From Lycorma delicatula (Eukaryota > Arthropoda > Insecta > Hemiptera > Fulgoridae): a stretch of 64,000 bases of DNA. Below, one piece after another: positions 12,286 to 23,585 of the stretch (its first letter is position 1; each line of letters opens with the position of its first letter). The notes beneath the pieces are model-generated. The model was not told where the DNA came from, ran no database searches, and saw only the letters and a list, made by a program, of their open reading frames with translations. The position numbers and the translations under genes were made by a program. The DNA is taken from NCBI RefSeq assembly GCF_047948215.1, contig NC_134455.1, forward strand, positions 298,768,647 to 298,832,646. Direction: 5' to 3'.

Positions 12286-12540
12286 GGCAGATGTTTCCAG
12301 GCATGTCATTTCAAGAAATTATTAACTGCATGGCCTGCTCCCTCTACAGATCTATCGGCGTGTGATTATTTTCTATGGGGATATTTGAAGTTGAAAGTGT
12401 CGGAAGGCCTCAAACAACTGAAGAATTGAAGTTAGCTGTTCGCACTGAAGTAGCCGCAATACCGAACAACATCAGTTACGTTTTCAGAAAGTGTGCGGGA
12501 TGGTGGTCGTTACTTATCGGACATAATTTTTAAAACAAAC
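12286..12540 (+). pseudogene. Mariner/Tc-type transposase C-terminal relic
   Basis: Translation gives WPAPSTDLSACDYFLWGYLK near 12331-12390. This corresponds to the conserved W-P-x-R-S-P-D-L-x-P-x-D-(F/Y)-F-L-W-G block at the last catalytic acid of DDE_3-type (IS630/Tc1/mariner superfamily) transposases. It is followed, after a stop and a frame change, by sequence resembling the usual C-terminal end with a VRDGGR-like motif near 12500. The N-terminal and middle parts are missing. Two other relics in this window (29.0-29.7 kb and 56.7-57.2 kb) look like the same broad family. Confidence 0.82.
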
Positions 12541-13673
12541 TTTAGAATTTAAGTGGCATAATAAATAATGGCAAGAAGTTATATTTAAAATATATTAATA
12601 GAATGCTTTCTTACGTCATATTACTGATCTGTTTTTCCCATTTCCAAAACCATTAGGTTATTTTGCCCGTCCCTGGATGAATTCTATAATTAAGGTATTT
12701 AACAATAACAATTTTTATTTTCAGGATGTCATTTTATAATTTTTAATAAAATAAATTTTGTTTAGACTTCATTACCCATTAAAAATACACCGGTTTTACA
12801 AAACATAAAATTTTATAAGAAATTTTTCATAAAGAAAACTTGATATAAATTACTAAATCACTAAAGAATAGACGTTCAATTTCCCATTGCCGAACCTTCA
12901 CAAACAAACAAACATGAAACGTTTGTTAACGTTTCATGTTAGTTTTCAATTAATCTTAGCCAATGGTGGATCGATTCTGTAACGCAATCGAAACGCATCT
13001 TGTTCTGACTCTCGTCTTGGTAAATTGTAGAACACAAAACGCCGACTGTTGCGCAGACGCCATGTTTTTTACGACTGAGGTTTGCGTACGTTTTCTGATA
13101 TTTCAATTTGACTGGCAATATTTGAAACTCTAGGTCGCCCTCTTTTAAATAGTGGAAATTACATTCACTGACCATGCGCGGTTGCAAAGTTTCACAGTAT
13201 ATTTACAGGTGCAAAGTTTGTATTTGAAGTCAATCCAATTTTTGATGCAGTTTGTACTTTTACAGAATGGTTATAAAATACCGTAATAAACTTTCTGAAA
13301 AATAGATTAAACTTCAATGTAAATAGTTCAATTTCTTTTTTGCACAACTTTAAAGACTTATGAAATTATTTCCCAAATGTATGAGAAAAAATGTCTATTT
13401 CTGCCCTAGGGGTTAAATTCTTCTTAGCAACGTCGATATAGATAAGCACGTTTCATTAAATTTAATGATCAATTAATTAAACAAAGCTGTGAAACTTCTC
13501 CTTAAATACATACGTCCCATACAGGTGTATAATAAACAGATTTATAGTAAATTATATTACTCCTTTGCATCCTAATATAAATTAATATTATTGAAGCAAA
13601 TATGTGTAATATAATTGTATGTATAAAAAAATAATTTCCTAGTAAAGATTAGTTAGACATGGAATATTTATAC
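12541..13673. other. No gene recognised; one unassigned 82-codon frame
   Basis: Mostly AT-rich. On the minus strand 12939-13187 holds an 82-codon frame starting at Met. Its base composition is less AT-biased than its surroundings and its product resembles nothing I recognise. Given the transposase relic just upstream it may be part of a transposon end rather than a host exon. Confidence 0.4.
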
Positions 13674-14591
13674 TGCAACAGGACCAGTGTAACGGACCAG
13701 GTTTACGGATTTCTTTTAATTAAGAAAAAATAATTAAAAGAATAATCCAGAAGAAGATCCTTTTTTCAGAGTAACAGTTCCGTTTAACAATCTGTTCTTT
13801 ATAATGCAGACAATGGCCCCTTCGAAAGCTGTCGTTCAACCAGGAGGGTAACCGAACCGGAATAAGAATTTATAGAAAAACGTAAGGGCGAGAACGATCG
13901 ATGAAAATTATTACGCTTCAACATTTAAGGAAAAAGATGCGTACTGGTTCTGCCGGAGGTAAAAATACTGACAAGGACTAGCAGGAATAGTCAGTAGTTC
14001 TGCCAGGCCGTTTTCAAAGTATCGTGATAACAAGCGAGAGATGACAGAGTAGTTTTGCAAGCCCGAGTTCGACGCGGTTGCAGTAACTAGGAGTGAAGAA
14101 TCGTCACGAGCATTCCATTGTGGATAGTATGTGAATGCAGGAAGTTGTTCGATGAGTTATCGGCAAAGAGTAGTGAAAGTAGCAGTATTATATTCATTCA
14201 TAAAGGGTAGTTGTATTGTAGACAGTAACAGTAATAATATTTGTAGAAATTTAATTGTATGATTTTTAAACTTTTTTAGTGTTATCTTGTTAATGCAATA
14301 TTAAGTTTATATATATATATATACACGCTTATATATATATATATATATATATAAGCGTTCATTTTTAATTAATTGGACTCTATTTTGCTTTTTATAATTT
14401 AACGATCTTTGAACAAATCTTGTCCTTATTTGAATTACTATTTTGTATCATATATTATCATTATTATTATTATTATTATTACCATTAGTTTTATTTATTT
14501 TGTTTTGTTTGCTTTTAGAGTAATAAATTGTATTTATAAGAAATTTTTAGTTTGTTTGTCTCTATATCCCGGTCGAACTCCGAACAAGACA
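13674..14591 (+). mobile_element. Solo LTR, copy 1 (Ty3/gypsy-like)
   Basis: This 918 bp segment begins TGCAACAGGACCAG and ends AACAAGACA. It is homologous along its length to the reverse complement of 34379-35332. TG...CA ends, lack of coding sequence and two full-length copies point to LTRs without internal regions. No gag, pol or tRNA primer site is seen beside it. The promoter-like spot reads TAAAAATACTG near 13960, where copy 2 has TATAAATACTG, so the TATA box looks mutated. Internal (TA)n and (ATT)n expansions lie at 14311-14353 and 14457-14480. The flanks do not give an exact target duplication. Confidence 0.82.
14326..14357. repeat. Perfect AT palindrome within LTR copy 1
   Basis: CGCTTATATA and TATATAAGCG frame a continuous TA run, so the 32 bp stretch can extrude as a cruciform. 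It lies within the LTR and is absent from copy 2, so it expanded after insertion or in a sub-lineage. Confidence 0.8.
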
Positions 14592-15669
14592 ATATAACTA
14601 ATTTTAAACGGACGGTTGCAAATTCGTAAGTGGTAAGATGCGTACAAAATGTTATTCGATGTTAACTATTAGTTTAGCTTTTCGACATGTTTTTTTTTCG
14701 ATACTTTTCTATTTATATTTTAATGGAGTTAATTTGTGGGCAATTTACCTCTCATCATGTGTATATTAGTTTGGTAAATTATTTTTTTGATAGTATTTGT
14801 GATGTTTCTATTAACTGATTGTTCAATAGAATGACTTTTATACAGTAATACTGTTTCTTTAGTTAAATGCACCATGGGTTAAAAACAGAGGTATAAAAGA
14901 AATAAACTTTCTACATTAATATAGTGAACAAATAAATTTTCCGGAAAAACTTCCAAAACAATAAGACATGGTAAAAATAATCTTCGTAACAAAATTAAAA
15001 CAAAGGCCATCAAGCAGAAATAAACTCACCACAAAACAAGAAAAAGAAAATACTATACTCTAAGAGAATACAAACTAATTTTCTCTAGTTGCACTAAATT
15101 CTACATTAAACAAACAATATGCACTTCAAACAAAAGATACAATGAACACATAAAAGCACTTATAGAGGTTACGTAAACAAAAAGCAAGACATTTTATATG
15201 TTCACAAGGAAAAGGGTCTTATGCGAATCTCTTAGTGTTCATTCAACTGTTGCATCTCAAACAAAATAAGAGGTATAAATATAAAATTTAATTACCCTAA
15301 TAGGAAAATAAAAGTCTCCTAAAACATCGCAACCATTAAGTAATTCTCAATTATTTTCTTGTTTTGGTTGAAATATAATAATAATAATAATAATTATCAC
15401 GTAAATACAACAAATTGAAATTCCACTTTAAAATTATGGTGTTTATCTATTAATTTTAAATAAGTTTTTACTACTTAAAAAATAAAATGATTGTATCATT
15501 ATTAAAATAATATTGTATTATCATGTCATTTTGTTATTCATAGGAAAAAAATTAATACATTTAAAAATTTTCAAATAATTTATAAGTATCCTTTATATAA
15601 AATATTCTTTATATCTGAATTAAAATCAGCAAAAAATGTAAATTAAAACAACTACGTATTTATTTATTT
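14592..15669. other. AT-rich DNA, no gene seen
   Basis: AT-rich, with an (ATA)n run near 15376-15393. No protein-like frame or element was recognised. Confidence 0.55.
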
Positions 15670-16590
15670 ATTTATTTAACATTCCGGTAACTACAGGCTT
15701 ACTCCCAATTACAGCGCTGCTCTCTCTTTTTATCTATGATGAAATATGTTCACTTCTATCATTTTTATCTATGATGATTTGGAACGGAACGCAAGAATGG
15801 CGGGAGTTTCAATATTTCTTCCTACAGATCGCAGAGCCTGGACAATGTCCCGTGCTGCTGTATCTTTCTATATCGGGCGAATTTTATCGGTTATTTAGTG
15901 GCGGTTATAAATTTTAAGTTTTATTTTTGGACTGATTCGGTAATTTGCATTCCTATCCGCATGGACCATGGTGTAATTTATTTACTGGTTCTGACCGTGA
16001 TAGACTAAGCTTTTGAGCTTAGTAATCCCGGCGTGATTCCCCTTCAGTCCATCCGCTGCTTTCGTAAGTACTTTCGTAACCAGCACCTATGGGCTAGCAG
16101 GAGTTACCGGTGGCAGACTAGCTCCGGCAGGCTACCAGAGCTCTAGTTATTTAGAGAGAGAAATGCGACCCGTTCTCCGGAGGGAGTTGCATATGCTGAC
16201 TAAATGAAATTGTGGTCTCTTCGTGGGACGGTGTGGGGTGATGTCTAGCTTTTTATAGTTTTATCAAAATTTAATTGCAAAAACGGTCACTTTCGCGGCC
16301 AGGATGTTTGTACGGTTTCCATTTATAGGTTACGCAATATAGAGGCTCCTAAGCCTGGTTTGTCATTTTTTGACTCTCGTACCGCCTCTTCACGGTGGTT
16401 CGTTTAATACGGCATGAGGACGTTTTCTTATACCCTGTGGAGTACGGTCCTCTCGGCAGATGTTCTGGAGATGGCCGTGTTCGGACATAGCCGCTCTCCC
16501 GAACAGTCTGCGTAACTGCGCCACTCCCGCCTCAATATGATGATTTGAAATCATCGGATTCAAATCTAGAACTTTAATAATAATAATAGG
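15670..16590 (+). mobile_element. GC-rich retroelement fragment with (TAA)n tail
   Basis: About 900 bp of markedly more GC-rich sequence stands out from AT-rich flanks and ends in a (TAA)n run at about 16574-16588. A microsatellite tail of this kind is typical of the 3' ends of some LINEs (for example I and RTE elements). No RT, endonuclease or other motif was found, so this may be an untranslated region or a non-autonomous derivative. The left boundary is approximate. Confidence 0.5.
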
Positions 16591-17170
16591 AGTAAAAACA
16601 AGTGTATAATGGAATACATGTCGATGCTCCTATAAATTCCCTTTTAAAATTAAATTATTTCCTCAAACATTGAGGCAACTTTTAATAGTATTAAAGATAA
16701 ATTTTAAGCTGAACGTATAAATTTTCTTAAGTGTGTTAAGGAATTCGTTTTTCAAAATATCTACACTAAAGAATACTTAAAAAAAAAAAAAATTTTTTTT
16801 GGGTATTTCCTAACTTTTATTAAATGATAATTGAAATTAGCTATTTATAAAGAAGTAATAATTGTATAAATGGAATCTTTTAGTTTTGTGTATGTTTGTA
16901 GGAGAACGTAAGGCATGAAATTAGTTAAATCTTTACCGTTGTATTCAATACAATGAATACAACACAATACAATGAATTAAAATACGGAATCAGTATTTTA
17001 ATTCACGAAAATCGATTTAGTATTTATAAAAAAAAACACATTAACTACATTTTATAACTAAACATTTTATTTGTAATCTTTTTATGAACTTTCTGAATTA
17101 TCTTGCATCTGATTTTTTTTTGGGAAGAAAATTTTTTGCGTCACATAAACATCAAGCTTCTGCGTGGGAA
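16591..17170. other. AT-rich spacer, no gene seen
   Basis: AT-rich, with an A-run/T-run junction near 16781-16800. It also has a short direct repeat of ACAATGAATACAA-like units near 16950-16975. No gene is seen. Confidence 0.5.
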
Positions 17171-17265
17171 ATGAAAATGAAAAATGCTATGTCTGACCAT
17201 AATCAGAACCCAAAACCTCCGTATGAAAGGCCGAGGTTTTACCACTCTACCACGGAGGTCGGCAA
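17171..17265 (-). mobile_element. SINE family A remnant
   Basis: On the minus strand the head reads GCCGACCTCCGTGGTAGAGTGG, then GGCCTTTCATACGGAGG, then a degraded B box (GGTTTTGGGTTCTGATTA). GGTCAGACATAGCATTTTTC follows. These features match the other family A copies. The tail shared with other copies is not evident, so this copy is 3'-truncated or eroded. Confidence 0.78.
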
Positions 17266-18920
17266 ATTAAACATAAAATTTTCACTGCAAAATCTTGAGA
17301 TTTATTTAATATAATTTAGATCAGTGTAAATTTGTTGTACTTGCGTTAGATTAATAAAATTTACTACAATTTTTCACACGCTACTATGATAAAAAATATA
17401 TATAATTTATTATTTATCAGGCCTTGGCAGGAAAGAAAGATTAATTATTAAAAATTAGAAAAAAATACTTACAAAATAAACCAGCATATTACTCACATTT
17501 GATTCTAATTTTCATTAATTTCAATTTTTTTATTATTACTTGACTATATTTTTGGGTATAGACTCGTTTGACATTAATAAAAGTATTCTTGAACACAAAG
17601 AAAGCTTCTCTTTTAATAAGGTATAATTTACAATTTTAATAAAGCATCATTCTTCGTCTGCTTCTGAAAATCTTTCGTTTTCTACAATCATTCGGATCAA
17701 AAACACCAGGTATCCAGATTCTATAATCATGAAAAAACTGTAGAAGAGATCTTATAAGCGCAGAAAAAGGAGAAGGATAGAGAACAATTAATGATTTGTT
17801 TAGAGGTATAGATGTGAGTTGAGGGCAATTTTATTAATTAATAATTTATCATTTAATATATTTTAGTAATAATTTACTTTCATTGAATAAATTATTAAAT
17901 GAGTTAAGATTCTTAAAAAAAAAAAAAAAAAAATATTAATTTTAAGGTAAAACTAACGCTAACAATAATTGTATATAGTATATTTTTATACTTTTATAGT
18001 ATATTAGGACTTTTTTTATATAATTTTTCTACATGTAATGTAATGGTAACATTAGCACAAAATTAGTGAATTATCAAAATAAAACATAAATAAACAACAC
18101 AAAATAGTTATGATTAAAATCTATGTAAATATACAGTTCTATAATCTTCCTTAAAATTCGGTGGGATTTGAAAAAAAATATTGACTAAAACATCTTATTA
18201 AAATGAAGATAAAAAAATTGTGTTCGCTATAAATCACAACTGAATATAAAACAAACATTTTTTTCAAATTTTCCAATACTCTTAGCAAAATTATTTTACT
18301 CGCTGTTTATAATTTTAAGGTGAATCATAATTTTGAAATATCAGTAGCTGACATTCTTCTGAAAGCGTCGGTTTAATCTGTTTCTCAAGAGGTTATAAGT
18401 TATCCTCATTTCTCATTTCGTATACTCTAAAGAGCGGGAACAGGAAGCACTGAATTTAGGGATCCAACGACCGTGTTGGTTGTACAAAAGGGTGAGAACG
18501 TGCATTCACCACAAGAATCATGAGCAAAATCTAGAAACACACTTAAAACTATTTTACGTGAAATATTACTCCACTTCCATTATTTTCAACTAGGTTTTCC
18601 CAGGTAAAAACAATTCAGATAGCAAGACCTACGCCAGTTTTTTTTATAAAATAAAAAATAATTTTCGTTATTCATATTCTTAAATTAAAAATGAATAATA
18701 ACCTGGAATTTAGTTAGTTAAGGGTCACTTTTTTTTTTATTCATTTCCTCATAAATTAAACAAAGAGATATTATTCCATAAAATTAATTAAATAATACTA
18801 AGTTGTTACAATCTGCGACAGATAGCAAAAGTATATTGTGGTGAATTATTTTGTTTATATTTGCTTAATCATTCAAATGCATTTAACTTTTATTTTTACA
18901 GATAAAATTAGGGATCATGT
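17266..18920. other. AT-rich DNA, no gene seen
   Basis: AT-rich, with a poly(A) run near 17914-17932. No protein-like frames were found. Confidence 0.55.
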
Positions 18921-19012
18921 ATGAGGGTCGTCCAGAAAGTAAAAATGGTTTTGGTTTTATAACAAATTTATTGTATTTATTTTACCATTAACATTAATAT
19001 TTGCATTAAAAT

Positions 19013-20029
19013 CTACATTTTTAAGCTCTTTTTCACGTAATCGCCTCTAAAGTTCAAGCGTTTATCAAATTGTGGCACACGTTTTTGTATACCGTCGTAA
19101 AAAATGTATGCCAATTGTTCATTAAGCCACTCACGAATAGCGGTCTTGACGTCATTACTTTCATAGCGTTTCCCATTAAGAAACTCTTTTAATTTCGTAA
19201 ACAAGTGAAAATCGCTTAAGCAAGATCTGAACTCTACGGCGGTTGATCAAAAACATTCCATCCGAAACCTTTAAGAATTTCAGAAAGATTTTTTGTGGCA
19301 TGTAGACATGCATTGTCATAAAGCAAATACACCCTTCGGATCGAAGAGTGTATTCACCTCAGCGATGTTGAACAGGGCGAAGTTTCAAAAAAATTTCTAC
19401 CCTGGAAATAAAACTGGTGCAGATTATTTATTTTTTCCGCGAGTCATGTACTCACACATTATGAATCCGAAGGGATCCCAAAAAAAGTGTGGCCATCACA
19501 AAGTGATGGCCACAATTTGGTGATTGAGAAAAATGCCACTGAAGAGATTGACGTGTTACTCTGTGATGTGTAGTGAAAAACCCTATTTTCATCACCAATC
19601 ACTATGTTATCCAGCATTTCCACTTTGTTGTCTATTGTAACATTCCAGGTACGACAGATCAACAGACATACGACTTTTTTTTGTGATTTTCTATCAACAT
19701 TCTTGGAGCCCATCCGCCACAAATTATATGGTAATTTAGGTGGACAGTCACAATTTAACATAACAGAGACCTTGAACAAACAGAGAATATATCACTAAAG
19801 TAATAACAAGTTTGTCTAACGTGAAAAGACGATTCTCTTTAAAATATCTGTAAATCTGCTCTTTCAACTGCTCAGCAATGAGAGCAAAGCGTCGTGAGCA
19901 ATTCTTTTCATGAGCTTTCTCGTTTTCCCTGACGTAAATAAACATCACCATTTCCTTCGTTCTTTGCACTGTTACCATATACCGTAGGGATTTAACGATG
20001 AATTTCCACAGGTCAAACACGTTGCTCAT
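19013..20029 (-). pseudogene. Mariner transposase relic
   Basis: An N-terminal frame (20029-19748) begins MSNVFDLWKFIVKSLRYM. The middle frame contains IVIGDENRVFHYTSQSNTS, corresponding to the mariner GDE-W-x-HHY region with the second catalytic acid; the usual tryptophan is changed to arginine-valine. Near 19310 VFALYDNACLHATK marks the block before the third acid, and the end reads GKRYESNDVKTAIREWLNE, then VPQFDKRLNFRGDYVKK. Functional mariner transposases are about 340 residues and cut and paste at TA sites. Stops and shifts divide this one into at least three pieces. Confidence 0.85.
19488..19514. repeat. Small perfect hairpin inside mariner relic
   Basis: TGTGGCCATCAC and GTGATGGCCACA form a 12 bp stem with an AAA loop. 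It lies within the transposase relic. Confidence 0.85.
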
Positions 20030-20260
20030 TCAAAAATAGTATCACCAATCATACCTAACAGTCGGCGCGATTTTTACGTTTTTTATTCATTTAAACACAC
20101 ACAAAAACAGTTCGTGTCAGAGTACAGCTAAGAAATTAGGTACAGCGCTAGCGCACAAATGAAACTGGTTGGCCTTGATACATTGTTGTGAATAAAGCTG
20201 CGCACGTGCGACGCATAAACAATTTTTACTAACTGAGCGATCGTAGTATATCAGAAATAA

Positions 20261-20581
20261 GAACAATGACAGACAATATGTAATAAAAAAATAATACAAA
20301 ATTTAGTATAACACAATTATCTTGTCCTAATTCTCAATATTAATATATATTCTTTACTGGCCAAACAGGTAAGATAAATTACTTATGAAGTTAATGGACA
20401 GAATTATATATATAGAATATATGAATAAATAATTAATAAATAGAATATACGTATAAATGGATAATTTTTATAAAAAAATATGCTATAATGTTATAAGAAG
20501 AAAAATTAATAATAAACATTTTGTAAAAAATTTAACTTATACTTTCAGTTAAAAATTAATGATTTTTACGTTTATGTTCAG

Positions 20582-20583
<2 letters not shown>
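20261..20583. other. AT-rich spacer, no gene seen
   Basis: AT-rich sequence between the mariner relic and the CA/CG repeat. Nothing recognisable. Confidence 0.5.
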
Positions 20584-20655
<72 letters not shown>

Positions 20656-20667
20656 GCGCGCGCGCGC
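20584..20667. repeat. (CA)n-(CG)n compound microsatellite
   Basis: About 28 CA units (20584-20640) run without a break into about 13 CG units (20641-20667). Every position alternates purine and pyrimidine over about 84 bp. Alternating CG and CA tracts are the classic Z-DNA-forming sequences. Confidence 0.95.
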
Positions 20668-22096
20668 AATTAGCGTTTCTAATTCATTGGCATTATGTTT
20701 AGTCTTGATAAACAGATGTATATGCATCTGATATATATATATAATATTTTATTATATATATATATATATATAATATTATATTTTATTAGTTACTCCCTTA
20801 ATATTAGTAATATAGTTAATAATATAATAGCGTAAAATCTGATTATGATAGGGACGAATAAAATAGCCAGAAGAAGTAGCTTAACTTTTTATAAATAAAC
20901 GTGTTTTATTGCTTTGAGTATGTTGTCTATAACAACAGAAAAATCTTGTTGCACTGTCATCAATTTTCAGACTACATATCGGATTTCATATATTTAAATA
21001 TATTCAGGGAGGAAAGTATATTATTACTAAATTCACAAAAAGAGAGAGGAAGATATGTTTTATTAAATAGGACTATTTGCATTCTTTGTATCGGAATGTT
21101 GGCCCTATAGAATTCATATAATGTACTTCATGTATGGAAATACTCAACAAGCATATTTTCTATAATATGAAAAGCTTTAGGCTACTTTTCTTGGTTTGGT
21201 TTTATTACCACAAATCGTACAACCAACTAACTAATCGATTTCGTTAAATTACAAAAACCAACAAAGATTTTGGTTTCGAATTAATTTGATTTTAACTTAT
21301 TTCATTACATAACAAAATTAATGTTTATCGTTTATAATTTATTTAAATTTCAAAACTCAACATTTTTATTGAAAAGAATAATTATAACAAAAGAGGTTAT
21401 GATCGAATGCTATTTTCAGAAAACCAGATGAGGTATAGTAACATAAACATTGATAAATGTTCATAATTTTTCATACATTTACCATATTAACTATATTGTA
21501 GAAACAATAGTTTTGTATAACGGAATTTCCACCATTTGTTAATTATAAAATCATATATTTCATGATCATTATTTTGTTAACTTGCCCCATCTAAATTTAC
21601 AGGAAAAGGAAATGAACCGTCTGATGTACTAGATTGAAAGACTGCAAAAAAATCATAGAACTTCAATTATAAGCTTTGTAATTCTGGATTTTAAACTCGA
21701 CGACAATAACTGGTGCAGATTTTAAGTTGGCACTGATTAGGTTTTATAGGAGGTGATTTTTTGTGAAATTTGACATCAAGTTATTGAAAGTATACAACTA
21801 ATAATAATATTAAAAAATCCAGTGACACTAACCATACTTAGGTTTTTCAGTTATATCTTTCAGGATCACTAAATTCTAAACGATTTTAAAAATATTTAAA
21901 TTACAATAACAGTTAGAGTACACCAGTTTTGTGGGGAACAGGAACGTCTAACTGAATACCCACTAAATTTGGGGTACTATTGTAAAACAATATATTTGGC
22001 TCGTTAATGAAAAATGGAAAATATCAATTTTCTCACTTTCTTTAGTAAGACTGGAATTCGATCTTGCTTTTTAAGAAAGGAAGGCTTGCTGTCTGA
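20668..22096. other. AT-rich DNA, no gene seen
   Basis: Contains TA-rich near-palindromes at about 20730-20800 and otherwise plain AT-rich sequence. If the CUB gene extends upstream of 22684, this would be its preceding intron. Confidence 0.5.
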
Positions 22097-22246
22097 AATT
22101 TCTTCTTAGATAATAAAGATGCCCACGCGCGCGTGTGTTAAAATATCAAAGAGAAATGTAGTAATCAAATTTTGTTGAACTTAGCTTTGCGGAAAAATAT
22201 ATATATTTTTTAAGATAAATACTTATATAATAAATAAATACCATTT
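22097..22246 (+). repeat. Direct repeat copy 1 upstream of CUB exon
   Basis: This roughly 150 bp sequence recurs in the same orientation at about 23411-23585. Shared blocks include TCTTAGATAATAAAGATG, AATATCAAAGAGAAATGTAG and TTAGCTTTGCGGAAAAATAT. The copies differ by length changes in a GC/GT tract and a TA tract and by a small insertion. Confidence 0.9.
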
Positions 22247-22683
22247 TTATTTATATATTTCTTGTAATTTTACAGTTTCCCAATCGTTATCGTTAAAAGT
22301 ATAATAAAAAATATTATAACATAGGCCTATATACTCATATTATTTTTTTAAATATTCTAATTTTATCATTCGGTTTGCATCATATTTTCAGTTATATAAC
22401 TGGAAATCTTTTTGATGAAAACGTTAGTGGAAGTGTAATGAAAAAATAGTTCAAATTCTTAGTGTAATTATCCGAAGAAGCACAAATATACAAAGGACGT
22501 TAAACAAACCAATAAACAATAAGAAAAAATTTACGACAGCAATTAAAATAACACGTTTAACAAATAAAATGCACTTACAGCAATTAACTAAAATGTTATC
22601 TTGAAATTACATTTTATATTTAAATTTTTTTTAGGTTCTCATACATATTCACTATTAATATTTTCACTTTATTTTTTTTTCAG

Positions 22684-22840
22684 GATCATTTAGAACAGAT
22701 GGTCAAATGGTACCCGGGACCGTATGTGATTTCCAGTTTTATAGCAATGAGCTTTCAGCATCAACAGGGAATTTTTACTCCCCTAGATATCCATCAAGCT
22801 ATCCAAAGAATATCAGATGTGCCTATCGCTTCCATGGAAG
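22684..22840 (+). CDS. CUB-domain protein, internal exon (SOL-1-like)
   Basis: This 157 bp exon lies between a T-rich tract ending in CAG (22681-22683) and a GTAATTATG donor at 22841. In the only open frame, two leading bases complete a codon begun upstream. The peptide continues SFRTDGQMVPGTVCDFQFYS, then NELSASTGNFYSPRYPSSYP, then KNIRCAYRFHG. This is a classic CUB start: an initial Cys, the G-x-F-x-S-P-x-Y-P-x-x-Y-P motif and a second Cys before an aromatic stretch. CUB domains are extracellular beta-sandwich modules for protein-protein contacts. The wording resembles arthropod proteins annotated as suppressor of lurcher protein 1, which in worms assists glutamate receptors; that assignment is inference. 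The exon ends in phase 2. No signal peptide or start codon lies here, so upstream exons must exist. Confidence 0.88.
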
Positions 22841-23410
22841 GTAATTATGTTATACTAATATGTATTACTAAGTATCAAAATTAAAATAATTTATTTAATG
22901 TTACTACATAATCTAAATACCATATATAAATGTTAACCACAGCTTTAATGAATGGCCTTTATGTGAAACCCTTAATTTTCACTTTTTACATAATTTACTT
23001 TCTTTTTTTTTATTAATCATAAATTGAAGTAAATTAGATTTAATTTAATATTACCATGTATATACTCTTACAGGAGATCAAAACAATGATTAAAAGTAGC
23101 ACTGTGAAACACCGTCCAATCAGTTTATATATTTCCATTAAAAAAGATATAAAAGCTGTCAGAAGATGTGAATTCTGAGCAGAAGATAAATAAAAGTATA
23201 GACATGATGACTTTAATCCTATGAAACCTGCGTTAAATATTGAAGAACCGATACTTTTTTAAGAGTATCTTCAAAAGTATAATGGAGAAGATTCCATGGA
23301 TTTTGCGGCAAATGAAAAAAATTTGAGGCAATTCGTGGACTTAACTGTTAACATAATAAAGTTTTTTTTCACTCTTTGACCTACATTTGGAGAAAGGTAA
23401 ATTGCCAGAA

Positions 23411-23585
23411 AATGTCTTCTTAGATAATAAAGATGTGCACGCGCGCACGTGTGTGTGTGTTAAAATATCAAAGAGAAATGTAGTAATCAAATTTTGTCGA
23501 ATATTGAACTTAGCTTTGCGGAAAAATATATAAATATATATATTTTTTAAGATAAATACTTATATAATAAATAAATACCATTTAT
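23411..23585 (+). repeat. Direct repeat copy 2, in the intron
   Basis: Second copy of the 22097-22246 sequence, about 1.3 kb downstream and in the same orientation. The two copies bracket the first CUB exon. This copy has a longer GC/GT alternating tract (about 23437-23460) than copy 1. Confidence 0.9.

Larger units (their letters stand above)
18921..20260 (-). mobile_element. Decayed mariner-family transposon
   Basis: The right-hand end of the element (minus strand) lies at about 18928, where GAGGGTCGTCCAGAAAGT resembles the terminal repeat of mariner elements. The transposase follows on the minus strand from about 20029 down to 19013, broken into several frames. Sequence from 20100 to 20260 is GC-richer and may be the promoter-side end. 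No second terminal repeat was found, so the 20260 boundary is approximate. Confidence 0.8.
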
